20,525 nt of DNA from Bacteroidota bacterium (lineage in GTDB: Bacteria > Bacteroidota > Bacteroidia > Cytophagales > Cyclobacteriaceae), in assembly GCA_023412765.1 (NCBI GenBank), contig JAEZBX010000283.1, positions 1 to 20,525 of the forward strand, given 5' to 3'. A program made the position numbers and the translations under genes. Position 1 is the stretch's first letter. Every line of letters starts with the position of its first letter. Below are positions 15,028 to 20,525 of the stretch, in pieces. The notes beneath the pieces were generated by a model. The model ran no database searches, was not told where the DNA came from, and saw nothing but the letters and a program-made list of their open reading frames with translations.

Positions 15028-15756
15028 ATGAAAAGCCCTTTTCACCTTCAGATTCTGAAGCAAATCAAGGAAAAATCAGGCAAACCGACCCAGCATACAT
15101 ACCTCGACAATTATTTAGGTAATCAGCATCCCCGTTACGCTATCAGTTCCGGATTGCTTCGAAGCATTGGAAAAGAGTGGCTGAAGGCACACCCCGATCT
15201 TTCGGCGGAAGCATTTGCTAAAGTACTAAACGACCTGATCCATGGTGAATCTGCTACTGAGAAATGGATGGCCGGAATATTATTGGATTATTCCAAGAAG
15301 GAGCAGCGCAAATTCGACCCCCGAATATTCGATAACTGGCTGGATCAGCTCGAGGGCTGGGCAGAAATTGATGCAGTGTGTACCAGCAAGTACACCCGCA
15401 CAGAAATTGTGAACCAATGGTCGAAATGGAAACCCCTGTTAATTAAATTCTCGAAGAGTAAGAACATCAGCAAACAACGTGCATCCATAGTATTTTTTTG
15501 TTCGCCGCTTAGCCATTTTGAAAACCATGAGTTGTCAGAAGTTGCTTTGCAGAATGTAGACCGACTGAAGTCTGAAAAAAGCGTCCTGATCACTAAGGCG
15601 ATTTCGTGGATCCTTCGCAGCATGATTAAGTATAATCGAGCTGCTGTAGTGAAATTTCTAAAAGAAAAAGAATCTGAATTGCCCAGGATCGCAGTGAGGG
15701 AGACTAAGGTGAAACTTGAAACCGGGAGAAAGACAAAACCGAAGGAAAAGAAATAG
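15028..15756 (+). CDS. AlkD-like DNA alkylation repair protein
   Basis: The protein has 242 residues, nearly all helical, in the HEAT-like-repeat DNA glycosylase fold. N-terminal YLDNYLGNQHPRYAISSGLLRSIGKEWL and the repeat around 77-90 (ATEKWMAGILLDYS) match the family. WAEIDAVCTSKY (111-122) carries Trp111 and Asp115 in the W-x3-D spacing of the AlkD catalytic Trp/Asp pair, and AISWILRSMIKYNRAAVVKFL (191-211) matches the region with the second conserved Trp (Trp194). It should remove positively charged alkylated bases such as N3- or N7-alkylpurines from DNA. The C-terminus is a Lys-rich tail. It is cytoplasmic and monocistronic. Its stop is six bases from the stop of the convergent beta-helix gene. 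Confidence 0.88.
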   Translation: MKSPFHLQILKQIKEKSGKPTQHTYLDNYLGNQHPRYAISSGLLRSIGKEWLKAHPDLSAEAFAKVLNDLIHGESATEKWMAGILLDYSKKEQRKFDPRIFDNWLDQLEGWAEIDAVCTSKYTRTEIVNQWSKWKPLLIKFSKSKNISKQRASIVFFCSPLSHFENHELSEVALQNVDRLKSEKSVLITKAISWILRSMIKYNRAAVVKFLKEKESELPRIAVRETKVKLETGRKTKPKEKK

Positions 15757-15762
15757 TCTTCA

Positions 15763-17661
15763 TTATTTTCGCGGTCCATAATGCGGAGAAGCCTGGCCCA
15801 CTTCAATCGCGCCAATGTCAGGAGCCTTCCCGGAAAAGTTATCATTAATATTGGGTAAAACTACACCAGCATCTATCGCATTGCTTTTTGGTCTTAGTCT
15901 GAAATCATAACCTTCGACAGGATAAACAAGACCTTTTCGTGAGGCATCAGGCATCTTTACGTTTACAAAATCTGTATGATCTACTTCGATCCCATGGCGT
16001 TCAAAGCCAGTTGATTTTCGAAATTCTTTTAGCGTATTGAACTCTGAAAACTTTAGCTGCTTTTCATCAACATGGTTTAAAGAATCGCGTGAAGGATACC
16101 TCCATCTAAAATTTGTTTTGGCTGGATTCTTCTTTCCATATCCATTATAGTCGAGTGTGCTGTAAGTGGTAAATGTTGTTCCTGAAAGTATCGGTCTTCT
16201 ATCATCCCAACCAACAAACAGATTATTTCTGAAGTGACCGTTTGAGAAGTTTGCAATCCCAACATCCGCCACGAATGTGTTGTGATATGTAAAAATTCCG
16301 GAAGGTCTGACAGTATATTTTAAAGCAGTACCCGGAACGTTGTAACAAACATTTCTGATAAAATACACCGGGCCACCAAAAATTGGTTGCGCACTTAATG
16401 CAGCGTGGTACGCATTGAAGCCTCTGTTCTCAAACACCCTTATGTTATGCACCCCACCATCGGCTTCAATGAAATCATCGGCCATATTAAAAATATCGTT
16501 TCGATAGAAGTCAATAGAGACACACAACGGCTTTCCCTCCTCGGGCAAACCGTGTGTATCGACGCAAATGCCATCATGAAAAAAAGAAATGGAATTATGA
16601 CAAACGACGTGGCTTTGTCCATAGACCTTGACAGCATAGTAAGAGGTAAGTGGTGATGGATGTTCAAGACCGTACCATCCAACCAGCGTATCAGGGTCAT
16701 GACGACCGATCATTACATTGTCGGCGATATAAAAATCCTTTGAGTCCGCGTTGTAGGTTACAACACCCATCCCGATATCTTCCATCCTGCAATTTTTGAC
16801 AGTGAGTCCACTTGAGCCCATCACTCGTTTCAATCCAGCATAGAAGGCGATATCAGTATTCCGAATTGTAAAACCTTCGAAGTAATGGTAGTCAGCTGCC
16901 ATCACATCAAAAAGACGGTATGCTCCATCGCCATCAAAAATTACTTCACCATCGCCAGCAGCTTTTATGGTGATTGGTTTATCAGGTGTTCCTTTTTGCG
17001 TTAGTACGTAAGCCCCATGAAAATCGAGCGCGAGGGAATCCGCATATTTCAGGCGTTTGCCTTTGTAAAGTCCTGCATGAACGAGGATAATATCTCCTGC
17101 GCGCACCCGAGGTTCAGGAACATTCCACCAGTCACCCGTATTGCCTACACCATAATATGCTTCATTCAGCCCTGTGAATGCTGGACTTTCTTTTGGGCCT
17201 TTGAAACCCGGAGGGTAAACGTGATAAACATTCCCGTTTTCATATGGCTTCGGCTCGTTCTTCGTGCGAAACTTCACAATATAATCACTCTGCCCTTCAA
17301 CGCCGTCCGGGTCGCTTAATTGAAGTCTGCATTCATAATCAGTCCCTGGATCAAGATTGAAAATGCTGCCTGCAAACATATCCGGTGTCGTATAGACCCA
17401 TGGTTGTTCGTGACCATAAATTTTTTCACCACCAATTCGCAGAAGTGGTAGTGCATGCTTCCATGATGTGTCTCCTATTTTTCGAAACGCGACTGCGACA
17501 GAAGCATTTCTATTTACATCACCTTCTATTTTCCATTCGAAACCGGCACAGATCAATGTAGGTGGTTCTACAACGACTTCGCCAGCATGCGTTTCTTGAA
17601 GTGATTGCGCGCTGCAAATAGAGGCAACCAGGGAAATAAGAATGAAAGATGTATACCGCAT
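15763..17661 (-). CDS. Secreted right-handed parallel beta-helix protein
   Basis: The protein has 632 residues. MRYTSFILISLVASICSA is a signal peptide, cleaved before Gln19. Residues about 30-135 look like a fibronectin III-type module (LDPGTDYECRLQLSDPDG). From about 150 to 510 is a pectate-lyase-like parallel beta-helix: GDIILVHAGLYKG, a strand/turn series with YFEGFTIRNTDIAFYAG, SGLTVKNCRMEDIGMGVVTY, FYIADNVMIG, CHNSISFFHDGICVD, IDFYRNDIFNMADDFIEADGG and FRNNLFVGW. The closing SNAIDAGVVLPNINDN and APDIGAIEVG segment is common in Bacteroidota proteins of this kind. No T9SS sorting domain is visible. It probably binds or cleaves a polysaccharide, but no catalytic set could be confirmed. It is monocistronic, convergent with the alkD-like gene. 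Confidence 0.87.
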   Translation of the reverse strand: MRYTSFILISLVASICSAQSLQETHAGEVVVEPPTLICAGFEWKIEGDVNRNASVAVAFRKIGDTSWKHALPLLRIGGEKIYGHEQPWVYTTPDMFAGSIFNLDPGTDYECRLQLSDPDGVEGQSDYIVKFRTKNEPKPYENGNVYHVYPPGFKGPKESPAFTGLNEAYYGVGNTGDWWNVPEPRVRAGDIILVHAGLYKGKRLKYADSLALDFHGAYVLTQKGTPDKPITIKAAGDGEVIFDGDGAYRLFDVMAADYHYFEGFTIRNTDIAFYAGLKRVMGSSGLTVKNCRMEDIGMGVVTYNADSKDFYIADNVMIGRHDPDTLVGWYGLEHPSPLTSYYAVKVYGQSHVVCHNSISFFHDGICVDTHGLPEEGKPLCVSIDFYRNDIFNMADDFIEADGGVHNIRVFENRGFNAYHAALSAQPIFGGPVYFIRNVCYNVPGTALKYTVRPSGIFTYHNTFVADVGIANFSNGHFRNNLFVGWDDRRPILSGTTFTTYSTLDYNGYGKKNPAKTNFRWRYPSRDSLNHVDEKQLKFSEFNTLKEFRKSTGFERHGIEVDHTDFVNVKMPDASRKGLVYPVEGYDFRLRPKSNAIDAGVVLPNINDNFSGKAPDIGAIEVGQASPHYGPRK

Positions 17662-17763
17662 TCAACAAATTTATCATCATTGGCGAGTTGACGTCTTCCG
17701 CACACGTAAAATCTAGTTTTTATCCTTAATGTTTATCGAATCTATGATTGTTCCTGTCAACTA

Positions 17764-17957
17764 AAAAAAGGAATAGGGAATAAGGAGTAAGGAATAGGGT
17801 CGGGCGCAAAGAGTTCAGCCTTATTCCGTATTCGTTATTGCGCTTCGGAATTTTTCAAAACATGAACTGGAAAAAGGAATAGGGAATAAGGAATAAGGAG
17901 TAAGGAATAAGGTCGGGCGCAAAGAGTGCACCCTATTCCCTATTCCTTACTCCTATT
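17764..17957. repeat. Inverted-repeat element, GGAATAGGG family, copy 3 (tandem pair)
   Basis: Two units lie side by side. Unit 1 (17764-17858) begins AAAAAAGGAATAGGGAATAA, continues through GGAGTAAGG and GGGTCGGGCGCAAAGAG, and has a decayed right arm (CCTTATTCC, then TTCGGAATTTTT). Unit 2 (17871-17957) begins AAAAAGGAATAGGGAATAAG, passes through GGTCGGGCGCAAAGAGTGCA and has an intact right arm (CCCTATTCCCTATTCCTTAC, then TCCTA). The segment GTCGGGCGCAAAGAG is identical in both. Confidence 0.8.
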
Positions 17958-18000
17958 GAGAAACATGAAAAACAATCGATACCCTTAGAGTGCTACGAAC

Positions 18001-18033
18001 AAGCTGTCGGCTGATAGCTGTCAGGTGACAGCT
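18001..18033. repeat. AGCTGTCA palindrome
   Basis: AGCTGTCA (18016-18023) and TGACAGCT (18026-18033) form a perfect 8-bp inverted repeat separated by GG. A third half-site, AAGCTGTC, lies at 18001-18008 and can also pair with GACAGCTT, so alternative hairpins are possible. It could be an operator or a decayed repeat; its distance from the downstream gene (about 195 bases) leaves its role open. Confidence 0.4.
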
Positions 18034-18228
18034 TTGTAACCTTTTATCCCTGAATTGTAGACTTTTTCCATACTTTTTTGTGAAGCATCAAAATCCACAC
18101 TTTTTCAACATGCTGCAAATCAGAATGTTACAAAGTGATCAGTTTCGGGTACATTCTTTCGTCTACGGAGGGTGGAGACGATTAAGACTTCAAAAAAATA
18201 AAATGTTCAATCTAAAAAACTAAACACC

Positions 18229-18558
18229 ATGAAAAAGTTATTGTTAGCATTCGCATTTATGACTGCTGGATCTGTTGCAGTTCTCGCACAAGATACAGCT
18301 TCTGTAGCCAGCCCAGCTCCTCAAACTGAAATGAGCCAGGATCAGGATGGACAAGCTATCGCAGCTAGTGAACTTCCTGCTTCTATTCAATCAGCTTTGC
18401 AAGGTCAGGATTATTCTGGCTGGACAGTAGGAAATGCAATGAAGAAAGAAAAAGATGGCAAGACTTTCTATAGTGTTGAATTATCTAATGGTGCTGAAAC
18501 CAAGAAAGTAAAATTCGATGCTGACGGAAATGTTGTCAAAGAAAAAGATAAGGAATAA
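18229..18558 (+). CDS. Small secreted PepSY-like protein
   Basis: The protein has 109 residues: a clear signal peptide (MKKLLLAFAFMTAGSVAVLA, cleavage before Gln21), a Ser/Ala/Gln-rich linker to about 43, then one small domain, ELPASIQSALQGQDYSGWTV, followed by strands with GKTFYSVELSNG and KKVKFDADGNVVKEK. This pattern is that of the PepSY-like (BLIP-like fold) proteins common in Bacteroidota periplasms, often thought to bind or inhibit peptidases; no target can be named. The start follows an A-rich leader. It ends at two successive hairpins, the second a strong terminator. It stands alone on its strand. Confidence 0.78.
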   Translation: MKKLLLAFAFMTAGSVAVLAQDTASVASPAPQTEMSQDQDGQAIAASELPASIQSALQGQDYSGWTVGNAMKKEKDGKTFYSVELSNGAETKKVKFDADGNVVKEKDKE

Positions 18559-18576
18559 ACTATCTTCACAATAGTT
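18558..18576 (+). repeat. Small hairpin immediately after the PepSY-like gene
   Basis: AACTAT (18558-18563) and ATAGTT (18571-18576) form a perfect 6-bp stem around CTTCACA. It begins within the stop codon and precedes the main terminator by four bases. It may assist termination or protect the transcript end. Confidence 0.4.
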
Positions 18577-18579
18577 AAG

Positions 18580-18613
18580 AAAAAAGAGGCGCTATAACAG
18601 CACCTCTTTTTTT
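18580..18613. terminator. Bidirectional rho-independent terminator
   Basis: GAGG-C-GCT (18586-18593) pairs with AGC-A-CCTC (18599-18606) around ATAAC, with an A-run on the left and seven Ts on the right (18607-18613). It can therefore terminate both convergent genes. The stop codon of the minus-strand gene (18592-18594) lies inside the hairpin. Confidence 0.88.
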
Positions 18614-19077
18614 GTTTCCGTTGATTCCAGTTGATAGCTTCCCGGAATGTTTCCGAAAGTTATCGAAAGCCGATTCCAGGAATTGATCTGACAGATGGCT
18701 AAAACAAAGTTTGCAATTTCCTGCTTCGAAAAATGTTTGGCCATAATATCGTAGGCCTTTTCAATCTCTTCAGGTTCTTTTTCAGAAATTTTCGTCAGGG
18801 AGTCGGTTAGATTTAAAACAGCTTTTTCCTGCTCAGTGTATACCGGTGACTCTTTCCATGCAGGCAGAAGATACAGGCGCTGAGCTGTTTCACCAGCTTT
18901 TGTTGATTCCTTATAGTGCATATCAAGACAATAACCGCATCCATTGATCTGCGATGCTCGCATTTTTATAAGGCCTATGTAAGGATGAGGAATTGTCTTC
19001 TTCAAATACACTTCGATATTTTTCAAAAGCGGGTACAATCCCTCGGGGAATTCGGCAAATGTTATTCTAGGTTCCAT
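18592..19077 (-). CDS. Carboxymuconolactone decarboxylase/AhpD-like protein
   Basis: The protein has 161 residues from the ATG at 19077; a GTG one codon earlier is a possible but weaker start. It is helical, in the CMD/AhpD fold, with the redox motif Cys47-Gly-Tyr-Cys50-x3-His54 (INGCGYCLDMHYKES) and the downstream helices EQEKAVLNLTDSLTKI and FSKQEIANFVLAICQINSWNRL. Members with CxxC-x3-H are usually peroxidase-like, reducing hydroperoxides, instead of true decarboxylases. Its neighbour is an ECF41-type sigma factor gene, and a promoter-like motif identical in design to the one before the sigma gene lies 27 bases upstream of the ATG. This matches the known pairing of ECF41 factors with CMD genes, so it is probably the sigma factor's main target. 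It ends in a shared terminator. Confidence 0.92.
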   Translation of the reverse strand: MEPRITFAEFPEGLYPLLKNIEVYLKKTIPHPYIGLIKMRASQINGCGYCLDMHYKESTKAGETAQRLYLLPAWKESPVYTEQEKAVLNLTDSLTKISEKEPEEIEKAYDIMAKHFSKQEIANFVLAICQINSWNRLSITFGNIPGSYQLESTETKKEVLL

Positions 19078-19104
19078 CACATTTTAGTTTTAGTTCTCCC
19101 TTAA

Positions 19105-19131
19105 GACAACTTATGCCTCGGTCGCGTGACA
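19105..19131 (-). promoter_or_regulatory. ECF41-type promoter of the CMD gene
   Basis: Read on the minus strand, TGTCACG (19131-19125) is followed after exactly 16 bases by TGTC (19108-19105), then TTAA. The -10-like element ends 27 bases before the CMD ATG. The same TGTCACG-N16-TGTC arrangement precedes the sigma gene. From memory, ECF41 promoters have a TGTCACA-like -35 and a CGTC-like -10 element. Confidence 0.7.
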
Positions 19132-19134
19132 ACC

Positions 19135-20016
19135 CTACTGTAATTTTAGCCGCTGAAGTTTATCAGGATTTACGACTATGAATATTTTTTGAACTACATC
19201 TTCTTTAATATCGAAAATGATGCATCTGAATAATTGCCCGTTTAAGGTAAACACAATTGCCGGATGAAAATTTATCTCGACAATTCGCCATTCAGCCCCT
19301 TCAGGATAATACTTGCCATAAACTGCTTTTAAGAATCTAGAAACTCGATCAGGACCCGTCAACATATTGCGCGCTGCTTTCACCTTACCGCCATCCGACA
19401 TGCATTGAACATCTTTGCTTAAGAGAAGCTTTGTGCGCGCAATGTCCGATTTGGAAATAGCCTCCACAAGGTCCTCCAGGAATGGGACACTATTTGATTT
19501 AGTTTGAACAGTCGGTGTGGCGAGATGAGAAATTTTTTCTTTCGCTCTTTTCAATAGCTGACGTGAATGGTCAACCTTAATCCCAAGTATCTCTGCAATT
19601 TCTTCGTGCTCAAAGTCAAATGTTTCTTTCAAGATGAAAACCGCGCGTTCTTTCGCGTTTAATCGCTCAAGCAAAACCAATAGCGAGTAGTGAAGAATTT
19701 TTTTTCGATCTACCTCGCGATAAATGCTGTCTTCCGTGAGAATGGGTGTAGGGAGCCATCGTCCGCGGTAATCCTCCATCCGGGTGCGCAGCATTTTTTT
19801 TTCATTGATCGAACGATTGATTACTGCCCGGATCAGGTAATGCTTTGGATTTACTATGGAAGGATCCAATACCATAAAGTGCTTCGTCAAAACTTCCTGG
19901 ACGATGTCTTCGGCCGCCATAAAATCACCGGTGATATTGTAGGAGAATGGTAAGAGAATCGCTTTTAACTCCTCAAAGCCCGGTTTGGCAGTCGATATTT
20001 CTTTAATATTCAGCAT
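19135..20016 (-). CDS. ECF41/SigJ-type RNA polymerase sigma factor with C-terminal extension
   Basis: The protein has 293 residues from the ATG at 20016 (a TTG two codons upstream is less likely). Residues about 15-75 form sigma region 2 (AAEDIVQEVL, YLIRAVINRSIN), about 105-165 region 4 (LNAKERAVFILKE and a helix-turn-helix with EEIAEILGIKVDHSRQLLKRAK), and 175-293 a SnoaL-like extension. Three signatures recalled for ECF41 are present in order: WLPTP (87-91, for WLPEP), SDGGK (207-211, for DGGGK) and NPDKL (283-287). In this group the extension takes the place of an anti-sigma factor and modulates activity. It directs transcription of the CMD gene and probably itself, as both carry the same promoter motif. 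The signal it senses is not evident. Confidence 0.92.
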   Translation of the reverse strand: MLNIKEISTAKPGFEELKAILLPFSYNITGDFMAAEDIVQEVLTKHFMVLDPSIVNPKHYLIRAVINRSINEKKMLRTRMEDYRGRWLPTPILTEDSIYREVDRKKILHYSLLVLLERLNAKERAVFILKETFDFEHEEIAEILGIKVDHSRQLLKRAKEKISHLATPTVQTKSNSVPFLEDLVEAISKSDIARTKLLLSKDVQCMSDGGKVKAARNMLTGPDRVSRFLKAVYGKYYPEGAEWRIVEINFHPAIVFTLNGQLFRCIIFDIKEDVVQKIFIVVNPDKLQRLKLQ

Positions 20017-20030
20017 GGTCAATTCGTTAT

Positions 20031-20057
20031 GACAGTTCAGGTAGCTAATCCGTGACA
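20031..20057 (-). promoter_or_regulatory. ECF41-type autoregulatory promoter of the sigma gene
   Basis: Read on the minus strand, TGTCACG (20057-20051) is followed after 16 bases by TGTC (20034-20031) and then ATAA. The -10-like element lies 14 bases before the sigma ATG, giving a very short leader. It is identical in spacing to the promoter of the CMD gene, which implies autoregulation. Confidence 0.7.
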
Positions 20058-20168
20058 GAACTGGTCGATTTTTGTCAATTTTTTTGCCCTTCCGAGCCCA
20101 AAAGTAGCGTTAAACAGGCAATTTTAAGGTTAAGTGGTTACTTATTGCCGTTGGTTTGTATGTAAGAA

Positions 20169-20266
20169 ACCTGCCTGAAATTGCGGAAAATGTTCCCTCG
20201 TCTTGGGTGCCTTATACCCATCAGGCAGGTACAATACCACCGAAAAATGATGCCGGCCGCTGGCAT
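20169..20266. other. Structured leader region before the right-edge gene
   Basis: ACCTGCCTGA (20169-20178) and TCAGGCAGGT (20221-20230) form a perfect 10-bp inverted repeat with a 42-base interior that includes GGGT/ACCC. A second hairpin, ATGCC (20250-20254)/GGCAT (20262-20266), follows and is trailed by ACTTTTT. Together they lie 40-140 bases before the gene at 20308. They could be a leader RNA, an attenuator or simply a repeat; I cannot tell. Confidence 0.35.
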
Positions 20267-20307
20267 ACTTTTTCGTTAGGGCAATTTGATACAAACATTA
20301 AACGTGT

Positions 20308-20525
20308 ATGGACAAAGAGAAATTCTACAAAACAGTGTACAAATTGATTGAAGACTATTTTAGCAGCTTCAACAAAAAGCCACATTACCTGTTGATTAAT
20401 TCCCAGTTTGATCTCACTAAGTTCATCGATCCGGAAGATCTTCAGCATTACGTTAATGATCGCTTTAAAGGAATGATGATCGTTAGGACGCCAGACATCG
20501 GCAACGACAAATTGATGGTTTATTA
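20308..20525 (+). CDS. 5' end of an unidentified gene (partial)
   Basis: An ATG at 20308 opens a frame that stays open to the right edge, giving at least 72 residues. It starts MDKEKFYKTVYKLIEDYFSS and continues with HYLLINSQFDLTKF, DPEDLQHYVNDRFKG and MMIVRTPDIGNDKLMVY. The composition is that of a soluble alpha/beta protein without a signal peptide. No family is recognised. It lies downstream of the structured leader and diverges from the sigma factor gene. Confidence 0.7.
   Translation, partial: MDKEKFYKTVYKLIEDYFSSFNKKPHYLLINSQFDLTKFIDPEDLQHYVNDRFKGMMIVRTPDIGNDKLMVY

Larger units (their letters stand above)
17662..18228. other. Divergent intergenic region rich in repeats
   Basis: No gene is visible in this 567-base gap. 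It contains two adjacent GGAATAGGG-type hairpin units (17764-17957, described separately), the palindrome at 18001-18033, and the leader of the PepSY-like gene, ending in the A-rich CTAAAAAACTAAACACC before its ATG. I could not place a convincing promoter for that gene. Confidence 0.45.

Noticed and set aside
17764..17957. Regular GGAATAGGG units considered as a CRISPR array or microsatellite
   Set aside because: There are no unique spacers of constant length and no cas genes, and the units form opposing arms around a conserved centre, so inverted-repeat elements fit better.
20156..20347. Open frames in the leader before the right-edge gene (plus strand here, and minus strand at 20221-20448)
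   Set aside because: Both run through the inverted repeats and into the start of the better-supported frame at 20308; neither resembles a protein family.

Overview
The window looks like a chromosomal segment from a Bacteroidota bacterium, most likely of the Cytophagales type. Four things point there: a C-terminal type IX secretion (T9SS) sorting domain at 3453-5207, a MacB/FtsX-type permease of about 800 residues at 8155-10539, many exported proteins whose signal peptides are cleaved before Gln, and A-rich leaders directly before start codons instead of strong Shine-Dalgarno sites. No phage genes, transposase, CRISPR array, rRNA or tRNA was seen. The identification rests on motif reading only.

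Layout. Positions 1-75 are the tail of an unidentified gene. A small hydrophilic protein (270-485, -) and a small unknown (908-1177, -) follow. Next come an endonuclease III-like DNA glycosylase (1424-2056, +) and a pair of GYD-domain paralogues, one without and one with a signal peptide (2502-3328, +), ending at a clear hairpin terminator. A T9SS-exported fibre-like protein with 17-residue repeats and an S74 chaperone domain lies on the minus strand (3453-5207). It is followed by a LamG/ConA-like exported protein (5692-6627, +), a two-domain PhnB-like VOC protein (6810-7736, -) and the permease without an ATPase partner (8155-10539, -).

The centre holds a tight minus-strand operon, transcribed from 14975 to 10700. 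It encodes a tail-specific (S41A) protease, an exported helical protein, and an unfamiliar protein whose N-terminal part carries motifs reminiscent of beta-carbonic anhydrases. Diverging from it is an AlkD-like DNA glycosylase (15028-15756, +), which converges on a secreted parallel beta-helix protein (15763-17661, -). The right part has a small PepSY-like secreted protein (18229-18558, +), a carboxymuconolactone decarboxylase/AhpD-like protein (18592-19077, -) and an ECF41/SigJ-type sigma factor (19135-20016, -). The last two form a sigma/target module: each start is preceded by the same promoter-like motif, TGTCACG-N16-TGTC. An unidentified gene begins at 20308 and runs off the right edge.

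The intergenic spaces carry two dispersed inverted-repeat families. One is built of GGAATAGGG/GGAATAAGG-type units (near 117, 735, 6649 and 17764). The other is built of CCGCTGAG-type units (near 5416 and 7934). The points I consider most worth checking are the carbonic-anhydrase-like operon member, the sigma-factor promoter pair, the palindromic repeat families, a Cys-to-His change in the iron-sulfur motif of endonuclease III, and the fibre in which an autoproteolytic domain sits upstream of its own sorting signal.
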